Source of the DNA: Olsenella sp. An188
GTDB taxonomy: Bacteria; Actinomycetota; Coriobacteriia; Coriobacteriales; Atopobiaceae
Length of the DNA: 64,000 nt
Direction of reading: 5' to 3'
Assembly: GCF_002160255.1 (NCBI RefSeq)
Contig: NZ_NFKF01000008.1
Location: 62,001-126,000, forward strand
A model generated the notes under the pieces. The model ran no database searches. It saw nothing but the letters and a program-made list of their open reading frames with translations, and was not told the DNA's origin. Each line of letters opens with the position of its first letter. Positions within the stretch are counted from its first letter, which is position 1. A program made the translations under genes and the position numbers. This document shows, piece by piece, positions 16,803-23,885 of this stretch.

Positions 16803-17343
16803 GGCTCCCCCTCCGCGATCCGGCGCTCCGGCGCCCCGCAACGGGCCCAAGTGTAGCCCATCCGGCGCGCCAGGGCCCGCGGGGGCGCCCGGCACCGCGC
16901 TCCCGCTGCCACGGCGGGGGCGCGATTGGGTGGCATTCTTTATATAAAGAAGTGCCTACACGTTAGCTCTTCTCGCCCTCAAGGCTCTGAGCTGGGAAAA
17001 CGTCGGACCGCAAGGCAACGGGAGCGGAGTCACGGCCGCAGGGGGCGCCTCGGGCATCAAACATCGCACCCAATCGCACCCCGTTTCGGGCAGGACGGGG
17101 GCGGCGAGAAGCGCGGGCGGCCCCAAAGGACGCCGCGCGGGCCCGCACCCGGGAAAAGTCTTAACCGTTGGCGACAGTCGGACCGGGCGGAGCGGCCGGC
17201 AGGCGGCCCGGGCGGAGCGGGCCGCCCCGCCCCGCGGGGAGACGCAAGCGCCGGCATCGGTACCGTTTGCGGAGAAGAGTGCCCCGGCGGCCGGGGGAGG
17301 CGCATACTTTGTCTATCTGTGACTCCACGAGGAAGGGACACCC
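16803..17343. other. 541-base non-coding gap with family C remnants
   Basis: No gene is credible here. It holds a family C half-unit at 16921-16951 (GCGATTGGGTGGCATTC then a perfect 16-bp palindrome TTCTTTATATAAAGAA at 16936-16951), two GGCGAGAAG copies (about 16970 and 17102) and a second family C unit at 17052-17099 (ACATCGCACCCAATCGCA). The last 100 bases are the pfk leader, ending in an AGGAAGG ribosome binding site. Confidence 0.6.
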
Positions 17344-18423
17344 ATGCTGAGAATCGGACTCCTCACGAGCGGCGGCGACTGCCAGGCGCTCAACGCCACC
17401 ATGCGCGGCATCGTCAAGACCATCTACCGCAACGCGGGCGAGCCCGTCGAGGTCTACGGCTTCGAAGACGGCTACCAGGGCCTCATCTACGAGCGCTTCC
17501 GCCTGATGGACAACCGCGACTTCTCCGGCCTGCTCACGGTGGGCGGCACCATCCTCGGCACGAGCCGCACCCCCTTCAAGCTCCTCGACACGCCCGAGGC
17601 CGACGGAGTCAACAAGGTCGAGGCCATGAAGCACACCTACGCCAAGCTCAAGCTCGACTGCCTCTTCATGCTCGGCGGCAACGGCTCCACCAAGACCGCC
17701 AACCGCCTCTCCGAGGAGGGCCTCAACGTCATCGCCCTGCCCAAGACCATCGACAACGACACCTGGGGCACGGACATGACCTTCGGCTTCGCGAGCTCCG
17801 TCGAGGTGGCCACGCGCTGCATCGACGAGATCCACACGACCGCCAACTCGCACGGCCGCGTCTTCGTGATCGAGATCATGGGCCACAAGGTCGGCTGGAT
17901 CCCGCTGTACGCGGGCGTGGCCGGCGGCGCCGACGTCATCCTCATCCCCGAGATCCCCTACGACATGGACAACGTCTGCCGCGTCATCGAGGAGCGCGAC
18001 AAGGCGGGCTCGCGCTTCACGATCGTGGTCGTGGCCGAGGGCGCCATCTCCAAGGAGGAGGCCGCGCTCTCCAAGAAGGAGTACAAGAAGCTCGTGGCCG
18101 CGCGCACCACGCCCTCGATCGCCTACGACATCGCGGCGGAGATCGACCGGCGCACCGGCCGCGAGATCCGCGTCGCCATCCCCGGCCACACCCAGCGCGG
18201 CGGCGACCCGGACGCCCAGGACCGCATCTTCGCCACGCAGTGCGGCGTCGAGGCGGGCCTTGCGTGCCTCAAGGGCAAGTTCGGCGTCATGATCGCCCAG
18301 GTCAACGGCAAGATGACGCGGGTGCCGCTCAAGGAGGTCGCCGGCAAGCTCAAGTACGTCGACCCCAAGAGCGACCTCGTCCGCGAGGCGCGCGCCCTCG
18401 GCATCAGCTTCGGCGACGAGTAG
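17344..18423 (+). CDS. pfkA: 6-phosphofructokinase (phosphoryl donor uncertain)
   Basis: 359 residues of the PfkA superfamily. Substrate residues are present: TSGGDCQALNA at 8-18, PKTIDND at 133-139 with the catalytic Asp at about 137, IEIMGHKVGW, and IPGHTQRGGDP. The two positions that usually tell ATP- from PPi-dependent enzymes disagree: the first is LGGNGS (Gly kept, as in ATP enzymes, but the usual Asp is Asn) while the second is Lys (PKTIDND, as in PPi or group III enzymes). So the donor cannot be called from sequence. It converts fructose-6-phosphate to the bisphosphate in glycolysis and would take products of the PTS and fructokinase routes in this window. Monogenic; terminator follows. 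Confidence 0.9.
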   Translation: MLRIGLLTSGGDCQALNATMRGIVKTIYRNAGEPVEVYGFEDGYQGLIYERFRLMDNRDFSGLLTVGGTILGTSRTPFKLLDTPEADGVNKVEAMKHTYAKLKLDCLFMLGGNGSTKTANRLSEEGLNVIALPKTIDNDTWGTDMTFGFASSVEVATRCIDEIHTTANSHGRVFVIEIMGHKVGWIPLYAGVAGGADVILIPEIPYDMDNVCRVIEERDKAGSRFTIVVVAEGAISKEEAALSKKEYKKLVAARTTPSIAYDIAAEIDRRTGREIRVAIPGHTQRGGDPDAQDRIFATQCGVEAGLACLKGKFGVMIAQVNGKMTRVPLKEVAGKLKYVDPKSDLVREARALGISFGDE

Positions 18424-18454
18424 GTACAGGGCCGCTCCACGGCGAGAAGGACCG

Positions 18455-18488
18455 GCGGGTCGGGGACCTCGGCTCCCGGCCCGCTTTT
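18455..18488 (+). terminator. Terminator after phosphofructokinase gene
   Basis: GCGGGTCGGGGA pairs with TCCCGGCCCGC (one bulge and one wobble) and is followed by TTTT. It is preceded by GGCGAGAAGGACC and leads straight into the family B repeats. Confidence 0.7.
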
Positions 18489-18600
18489 GTAGGCGCGAAG
18501 CGACACTTTGGGGCGCAGGAGTGTCGTTTGGCGCCTACAGTTCTGATTTGTAGGCGCGAAGCGACGTTTTTCTCGCCAGAAGTGTCGTTTGGCGCCTACA
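18488..18600. repeat. Family B hairpin repeats (two units)
   Basis: Two units of about 52 bases, each beginning TGTAGGCGCGAAGCGAC and ending GTGTCGTTTGGCGCCTACA, so each folds end to end. The second unit has TTTCTCGCCAGAA at its loop. Copies recur at 29426-29599 and 51812-51924. It lies between convergent genes. Confidence 0.85.
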
Positions 18601-18631
18601 AAAGGGGCCGGCGCCGGCAGTCCGGGCTGGT

Positions 18632-19972
18632 CTAGCGCAGCTCCACCGAGTCCGCGCCGTCGATGACCAGGTCCGTCTCGTAGAAGGCCGCTAGCGCGTC
18701 GATCGCGAGCGCGGTGTCGCGCGCGCCGGCGGTCTCGAAGACGGAGTGCATGGCCAGCTGCGGGCAGCCCACGTCCACGGCGTGCACGCTGACCTGCGCG
18801 TTCGAGAGGTTGCCGAGGGTCGACCCGCCGCGCTTGTCGCTGCGGTTGGCAAACACCTGGTACGGCACGCCCGCGCGCTCCAGGACGGCCACGAGCGCCG
18901 CGCGGCTGAAGGCGTCCGTGCAGTAGAGCTGGTTGGCCGACTCCTTGACCACGAGGCCGCCGTTCAGCGCGCAGCGGTTGGCCTCGTCGCACTCCGCGGC
19001 GTGGTTGGGGTGGACGGCGTGCGCGTTGTCGCAGCTCAGAAGCATCGAGGCCGCCAGCGCGCGGCGGTGCGCCTCGTCCGTGGCCCCCAGGCCCGCGCTC
19101 ACGCGCGCGAGCGCGTCCGCCAGCAGCGTGGAGCTCGCGCCCTGCTTGGTGAGCGAGCCCACCTCCTCGTTGTCGAAGCACGCAAAGACGCTCACGTCCC
19201 GCGCGTTGTCCGTGGCGAGAAACGCGCGGAGCGCCGCGTAGGCGCACTGCAGGTCGTCGATGTGCCCGCCGGAGACGAACTCCCCGGCCACGCCCCATAC
19301 GCGCGGCTCCTCGTGCGCCACGAGGAACAGGTCGTAGCCCAGCAGGTCCTCCACCGCGCACCCGGCCGCCTCGGCCACCACCCGCGCGAACGCCCCGCGC
19401 TCGAGCGCGCCGGCCGAGAAGAGCGGGCAGAGGTCGACGGCACGGTTGAGCCTGGGCGCGAGCCCCCGCTCGCGGTCGAAGTGGATCGCGAGGCTCGGGA
19501 TGAGGCAGACGTCCTCGCGCACGTCCACCAGGCGACTCTCCACGCGCGCGCCCACGCGCACGAGCGCGCGGCCGGCCACGCCGAGCGGTCGGTCGAGCCA
19601 GGTGTGGTCGAGCATGCCGCCGTAGCCCTCGACGTCCAGGCGCAGGTACTCGCCCGGGCCCGCCAGCTCCGGCACCGCCTTCACCTTGTAGCTGGGCGAG
19701 TCGCCGTGCGCGGCGCACATCTGGAAGTGGTGCGGCGCGGCGGTCGGGTCCACATCGGCGCCCACCTTCCAGGCCACCACGCTCGAGTTGTTGCGCACGG
19801 TGTAGTAGCTGCCGCCGGCGCGCACGTCCCACGCGGCGCCCTCGCTCAGGTAGGCAAAGCCGGCTGCGTCAAGGCGCCGGCGGATCTGGTCCACGGCGTG
19901 GAAGGCCGTCGGGCAGGCGCGGAGAAACTCCACGAGGCCGGCGGCCGCGTCCCTCTCGTCAGTCTTGGTCAT
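18632..19972 (-). CDS. apeB: M18-family aspartyl aminopeptidase
   Basis: 446 residues, typical for M18. Metal-site segments are in order: CAAHGDSPSYKVK (His), a GGHIDDLQCAY stretch (Asp), CFDNEEVGS (Glu-Glu), and LAMHSVFETAG (His) near the C-terminus; LGNLSNAQVSVHAVDVG is also conserved. Removes N-terminal acidic residues from peptides in the cytoplasm, useful to a peptide-fermenting anaerobe. Starts MTKTDERDAAAGLVEFLRACPTAFHA as in the family (the FHA motif). Single gene, 59 bases downstream of nothing on its strand and convergent with pfkA. Confidence 0.9.
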   Translation of the reverse strand: MTKTDERDAAAGLVEFLRACPTAFHAVDQIRRRLDAAGFAYLSEGAAWDVRAGGSYYTVRNNSSVVAWKVGADVDPTAAPHHFQMCAAHGDSPSYKVKAVPELAGPGEYLRLDVEGYGGMLDHTWLDRPLGVAGRALVRVGARVESRLVDVREDVCLIPSLAIHFDRERGLAPRLNRAVDLCPLFSAGALERGAFARVVAEAAGCAVEDLLGYDLFLVAHEEPRVWGVAGEFVSGGHIDDLQCAYAALRAFLATDNARDVSVFACFDNEEVGSLTKQGASSTLLADALARVSAGLGATDEAHRRALAASMLLSCDNAHAVHPNHAAECDEANRCALNGGLVVKESANQLYCTDAFSRAALVAVLERAGVPYQVFANRSDKRGGSTLGNLSNAQVSVHAVDVGCPQLAMHSVFETAGARDTALAIDALAAFYETDLVIDGADSVELR

Positions 19973-20031
19973 GCTGACTCCTTCGGTCGTCTGTTGCGAC
20001 CGACTAGCCTAGCACTTCTCGCCGGCAGGCC

Positions 20032-20994
20032 CTACAGCATGTTGCGCGCCGTGAACTCCGCCTGGACCGTGGCCAGCATGAGCTCCACGTCGTCGAGGCC
20101 GAGGTGGCGCTCGGACTCGCCCGCCTTGAGCGTGCCGCGGCGGCGCGCCCAGCTCTCGAGCGAGGCGGGGCGCTGCTCGTGCGGTAGCGTGCGCGTCTCG
20201 GGGTCCACGCGCCGGCAGATGTCGCGCGAGTCGATCGGCACCACGCGGCCGGCCTTGCGGGCCTCCGCGTAGCCGTCGATGTGCAGCATGAACCACGAGT
20301 CCTCGAAGGCGGCGTTGTGCGCCATGAACGGGTAGGCGCACATCGTGGCGAGAAGCGCCTCCTGGACCTGCCTGTCCTCGCGGAAGGGGCGCTTGCCCTC
20401 GAGGTCGCTCCATTGGATCTTGTGGATGTCCGCCAGCGGCACGCCCTTCTCGGCGTACATCTCGGGCAGGCCGAAGTAGCCGGCAAACGGGTCGTGCGGC
20501 TTGGCGTCCGGGCCGATGGTCATGAACTCGAGGCCGACGTTGATGATGTAGCCGCGCGCCGGGTCGCGGTCGGTGGTCTCGATGTCGATGCCCACCACCA
20601 TGCCGGAGACCGGCGCGTCGACCCAGGCCACGTTGAGGTCGCGCGCGTCGGGGCCGGCAAGCGCCGTGACCTCGGCGTCCGTGCGATGCTGCAGCACGGC
20701 CACGGCGTGGATGAGGTCCTGGTTGGAGAGGCCGCGCGCGAGGCTTGAGGCAGAGACGTCGCGCAGCTTCTCGATGCCAAAGCGGTCGCAGACGTCGCGG
20801 TTGCGGTCCGCGAGCGAGCGCACGAGGTCAAAGGAGAAGGGCTCCCGGCCGGCCGGCGCGTCCGCCCACGCCGCGCGCAGGACGCCGAGGGCCTCCTCGT
20901 TTCTGGCGCGCTCCGCGGAAAGCGACGCGTCGTCGGTGAGAAAGCCCGGGAAGACGAAGGCGTTCGCGCACTCTATGGCTTGGCTGAGGTCCAT
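20032..20994 (-). CDS. DEDD-family 3'-5' exonuclease-like protein
   Basis: 320 residues. The C-terminal two thirds carry a DnaQ/RNase T fold with visible exo motifs: GIDIETTD (Asp, Glu), MAHNAAFEDSW (Asp) and SERHLGLDDVELM (His and Asp). The N-terminal 130 residues are helical and unlike polymerase subunits, so this is a stand-alone nuclease rather than a polIII epsilon chain. RNA or DNA trimming is possible; the target is not visible. ATG at 20994 has only a weak ribosome binding site. Same strand as apeB, 59 bases upstream of it, so a two-gene unit is possible. Confidence 0.75.
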   Translation of the reverse strand: MDLSQAIECANAFVFPGFLTDDASLSAERARNEEALGVLRAAWADAPAGREPFSFDLVRSLADRNRDVCDRFGIEKLRDVSASSLARGLSNQDLIHAVAVLQHRTDAEVTALAGPDARDLNVAWVDAPVSGMVVGIDIETTDRDPARGYIINVGLEFMTIGPDAKPHDPFAGYFGLPEMYAEKGVPLADIHKIQWSDLEGKRPFREDRQVQEALLATMCAYPFMAHNAAFEDSWFMLHIDGYAEARKAGRVVPIDSRDICRRVDPETRTLPHEQRPASLESWARRRGTLKAGESERHLGLDDVELMLATVQAEFTARNML

Positions 20995-21376
20995 GTCACG
21001 TCTCTCTCGGTCGACTTCTGCGAGGCACTAGCAAGGCTAGCACAGCGGCAGGGCGCGGCGGCGAGAAGAACGCGCGGGGCGGCGGGGCGGCGGCACCGGG
21101 CGAAAGCGACCGCAATCTGCACGTACCCCTCGAACATGCAGGTTGCGGACGGTATATAGCCCGGAAGCGTCCGCAAGCTGCACGCACCCCTCAAACGTGC
21201 AGGTTGCGGACGGTTTTGAGACCCGAAGCGACCGCAATCTGCACGTATCCCTCGAACATGCAGGTTGCGGACGGTTTCCCTAGCCAAAGCGACCGGAACC
21301 TGCACGTACCGTGGGGAACGTGCCGGCCGCGAGGTTCTTCTCGGCAAAGGCGAGAAGAACGCGGCCGCGGGCGCCC
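20995..21376. repeat. Family A hairpin repeats (long block, 382-base gap)
   Basis: From 21060 to 21345 there are about four family A units in tandem, with CGTCCGCAAGCTGCACG, TGCAGGTTGCGGACGGT and close variants alternating in orientation. The block is bounded by GGCGAGAAGAACG at both ends (about 21059 and 21350). No gene is present. Confidence 0.8.
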
Positions 21377-21901
21377 CTAGCGGGCCCAGACCAGACGGCC
21401 CTCTCGGCGCGGCTTGGGCTCGGGCACCTCGGCGGCATAGCCCAGGATGCAGTGGCCGACGCCCTCGTAGTCGCCCTCGACGCCCAGGTCGGCCAGGATC
21501 TGGCGGCCCTCCGGGGTGTCGAACTCCTCGCGGGCGCGGTGGATCCAGCAGCTGCCCAGCCCCAGCTCGTGCGCGGCGAGCATGAGGTTGCCCATCACGA
21601 GCGAGCCGTCATAGACGTGGGTGGGCACGCTGCGGTCCGCCAGCACCACAAGGACCACGGGCGCCCCGTAGAACGGGTCGGTCCCCTCGGGCGCGCCCAT
21701 GATGCGCGCGTTCATGGCCGAGAGGCGGTCGCGCAGGGCGCGGTCGGTCACCGCGAGCACGATGGGAGACTGGCGCCCGCGGCCGCTCGCCGCCCAGAGC
21801 CCGGCGTCGACCACCCTCTCGACGAGCTCGTCCGACGGCACCTCCTCGGTGTAGGCGCGCACGCTGCGGCGCTTCCTCATGGCCTCGATGACCTCGTTCA
21901 T
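21377..21901 (-). CDS. Nitroreductase-family flavoprotein
   Basis: 174 residues; the small nitroreductase fold. MRKRRSVRAYTEEVP with the FMN-phosphate-binding RRSVR, a central PVVLVVLADRS, MGNLMLAAHELGLGSCWIH near residue 115, and GHCILGYAAE at the FMN site. Uses NAD(P)H and FMN to reduce nitro, quinone or thiol-linked substrates; physiological substrate unknown. ATG at 21901 preceded by GAGGAGGCAGCC. Its 5' flank abuts the prophage scrap. Confidence 0.85.
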   Translation of the reverse strand: MNEVIEAMRKRRSVRAYTEEVPSDELVERVVDAGLWAASGRGRQSPIVLAVTDRALRDRLSAMNARIMGAPEGTDPFYGAPVVLVVLADRSVPTHVYDGSLVMGNLMLAAHELGLGSCWIHRAREEFDTPEGRQILADLGVEGDYEGVGHCILGYAAEVPEPKPRREGRLVWAR

Positions 21902-21937
21902 GGCTGCCTCCTCGACTCGTGGGCTTCCTTGGGTTCG

Positions 21938-22410
21938 TTATACCCCAAAGACCGAACGCGTCTCCCGTCGAAACGCGCCGAGAATCTCGGTCGCCTGGGC
22001 ATTGGCCCGAGCCAATGGATTTCTCACCGGGAGCACCGAGGCATCCGTACGACGGCACTTGCTGGAACGTGCCATCATTTCGGACCAACATAGCTTCGAC
22101 TGCGCAATGCCGTCGGCGAGGCCGCCCATGATCGCCTTGCCGGCAGGAAGCAGCATCCGCTTGTCGTAGGTAAGCGGTCCCTTGTGGGAGATGATCCAGT
22201 CGCCTATGCCGCCAATGAAGTCCATGACGCCGTTGAACGCGGCCTTAAGTCCGTCGAGAAGGCCATTGATGATGCTTCGTCCTGCCTCAAGCAGCCATGA
22301 CCCCGCTCCGGAGAACACCCCCAGGATCTTGCCGGGAAGATCGCCGAGAAGCGCCATAACTTGTTCGTTGCCACCCGAGACAGCGGAGACGATTCCGTTC
22401 CACGCCTCGT
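21938..22410 (-). pseudogene. Phage tail tape-measure protein, C-terminal remnant
   Basis: The minus strand keeps about 110 residues that look like the end of a tape-measure protein: EAWNGIVSAV, GDLPGKILGVFSGAGSWL, GRSIINGLLDGLKAAFNGV, then the characteristic HKGPLTYDKRMLLPAGKAIM and GGLADGIAQS. The downstream part to 21938 is unrelated filler. Everything upstream of about 22410, which should hold many hundred residues of coiled coil, has been replaced by a plus-strand fragment. Lower GC than neighbours. Clearly a phage relic without its own start. Confidence 0.7.
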
Positions 22411-22975
22411 TGAGCACGTTGTTGCCCCTAGCTTTCTTGAGCTTGACTCCGAGGAAATTGTAATTCGCACCTAGAACAGGAAGAAGATTTACGGAATCGT
22501 TCCCTACGATCAAATAGTTGGCATTTCCGCTGGCACTTTTACCAAATCGTCGAACCTCTATCTTCGAAACAGCACCCTCGACGCTGGCGAGAACAACGAG
22601 GGCGTCCTACCCCCGCAAGCCGATGTTGAGAAACTACTTGGACAGGGACATGTCGACGAAATTCGAAGCGATGTTGAGTCTCACGTCAACACGCTTAGAA
22701 TGGTCTATCGTGATCGCGCTGGAAAGTATCTTCGTATCTTGATTTGTTGTGATTCTGATCGAGATAATCCAGCGGACTATGTCGGCTTTGCCAAGCTCGT
22801 TCAGGATCGAATGAAGAATGAGACAGCCAAGCCAACCCCCAGCAAGACTTCCACTCTCCCCACTTCGGTGGGAAACTCCTCGCAGGCGACCCTCCCCTCC
22901 CTCACAGATGTCGCTCGGTGGGCAGGCGCTTATGGCTACCTGCTCGTTCCGAAGGATGGCACCCAGCAGGGCTAA
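22411..22975 (+). pseudogene. Unknown gene fragment with in-frame TAG
   Basis: Reading on the plus strand in one frame gives a protein-like sequence of about 185 codons ending DVARWAGAYGYLLVPKDG. It begins inside the tape-measure remnant (VPRLVEHVVAPSFLELDSEE) and contains a TAG at about 22471 before continuing KKIYGIVPYDQIVGISAG and on through DVEKLLGQGHVDEIRSDVE. Codon bias is lower-GC than the host. I do not recognise the family; the last 20 residues are like the tail of some XRE-type regulators. It may be a gene starting after the TAG (about 165 codons, no clear ATG until 22700) or a broken one. It overlaps the opposite-strand tail gene end by three bases. Confidence 0.45.
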
Positions 22976-23386
22976 GCCTTTCCCCCGTCCCACCAGGCAT
23001 CGAACTCGCTGACGGGGATGGGCTTTCTGCCCACGCTTTCGTCTTGGGCCTTCACGCCCGGTCTCGGGTAGGGCCTCGGTCTCTTGGGCCGAGACTTTCC
23101 CTTTGGCGTGTTCGCGCACGCAAACTCGTAGCGCAGCCAAGAGAGCTGATCGAACACGTCAGCCAGAAGCATCGCAATCCTGGAATCGCCCTGCCAGTGG
23201 GCGTTCTCGGGCGAGAGCTCGCTCACAAGCTCGCTCCCCGCGTCGAGATGACCCACGAACGAGCGCAGGGCCCGCCAGGAGAGGTGCTCCGGGACGTCCT
23301 CAAGGGTCGTCCCGGAGCACCTTGTCATGAGGTCGTACTCGAGCGCCCCTCCGTGCTCGTCGATTAGTCGGAGGAGGGCCGAGATT
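22972..23386 (-). pseudogene. Phage tail chaperone frameshift extension (DUF5361-like)
   Basis: An open frame running from the poly-G tract to 22972: ISALLRLIDEHGGALEYDLM then TRCSGTTLEDVPEHLSWR, FVGHLDAGSELVSELSPENA, and a Pro/Arg-rich tail. In phages of Gram-positives this DUF5361-type part is made as a -1 frameshift extension of the tail chaperone gene just upstream. Here the frame relation is exactly -1 across an 11-G run. An internal ATG at 23328 could also start it. Relic of a tail module; the tape-measure N-terminus that should follow is gone. Confidence 0.6.
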
Positions 23387-23660
23387 CCCCCCCCCCCGCC
23401 GTGATGCCGGAGGCCTCCTGCCAGCCGACCATGACCTGCTGCAGCTCATCGAGCGTGAGCTCGTCGGTCAGTCCGGGGCAGAGCCCCTCGAGGAGGTCGA
23501 CGAAGACGTCAAGCGCTTCGTCACCGTCATCCTTATCAAGACTCGCAAGAACCTTGACCTTCTTTGCGGGAAGGGACCCCATGAGGGGAAGGGACCACAC
23601 CTTCTTGGAAGACCCCACCTGAAAGCGCCACTCCCGCCTCGTCGAGGCGATGACGGCATC
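23364..23660 (-). pseudogene. Phage tail assembly chaperone (5' end eroded)
   Basis: The frame reads REWRFQVGSSKKVWSLPLMG, SLPAKKVKVLASLDK, EALDVFVDLLEGLCPGL, and LDELQQVMVGWQEASGI before the G run and a stop at 23364. The WSLPL...LP and W-EAS-I-GES ends are typical of the short (about 110 aa) chaperones upstream of tape-measure genes. Upstream of about 23660 the frame runs into host DNA without a good start codon. The G run at 23387-23397 serves as the likely slip site to the DUF5361 frame. Confidence 0.6.
23387..23397 (-). other. 11-G slippery run at the -1 frameshift junction
   Basis: On the minus strand the chaperone frame reads GCG GGG GGG GGG GAA and the extension frame reads GGA ATC; slipping back one base in the G run joins them. 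Such G runs are poor for sequencing too, so one base of length error is possible, but neither length change would produce the same two neat frames. Confidence 0.6.
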
Positions 23661-23777
23661 GGTTGTCAACCCGAGCCCGGAATGGCGGCACACGGCGAAA
23701 AACCTTGCTGGCGCGGAGCCCCCCGCAACTCGCCGGAGGTCTCCCCGACCCGCGCGCCGCCGCCCCCGCCCAGAGCG

Positions 23778-23795
23778 TGTGAGAACGCTCCCACC
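23778..23795. promoter_or_regulatory. Candidate LacI-type operator of amylosucrase
   Basis: TGTGAGAACGCTCCCACC, centred on CG, has the GTGAGAACGnTnnCAC build also found at 35792-35809 next to the LacI-family gene. It lies about 90 bases upstream of the amylosucrase ATG, a normal position for a repressor site overlapping or following a promoter. Confidence 0.55.
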
Positions 23796-23885
23796 CCTCA
23801 ATCGACACGCTCGGGGGGATTTCCGGGCCCGCGCGGGCCCGACGACCCTACCATGTACGCAGCCAAGAGACATGAGGGAGGAACC

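Noticed and set aside
16936-16951. TTCTTTATATAAAGAA as an operator for the pfk gene
   Set aside because: It is the tail of a family C half-unit, about 400 bases from pfk, and only looks special because the tip of that unit varies.
1306-21345. Family A blocks as a CRISPR array
   Set aside because: The units are adjacent or overlapping dyads without equal-length unique spacers, and there are no cas genes.
23387-23397. The 11-G run as simply a sequencing error
   Set aside because: Possible in length by one base, but the two flanking frames match known tail-chaperone parts with a -1 relation, which a random error would not create.
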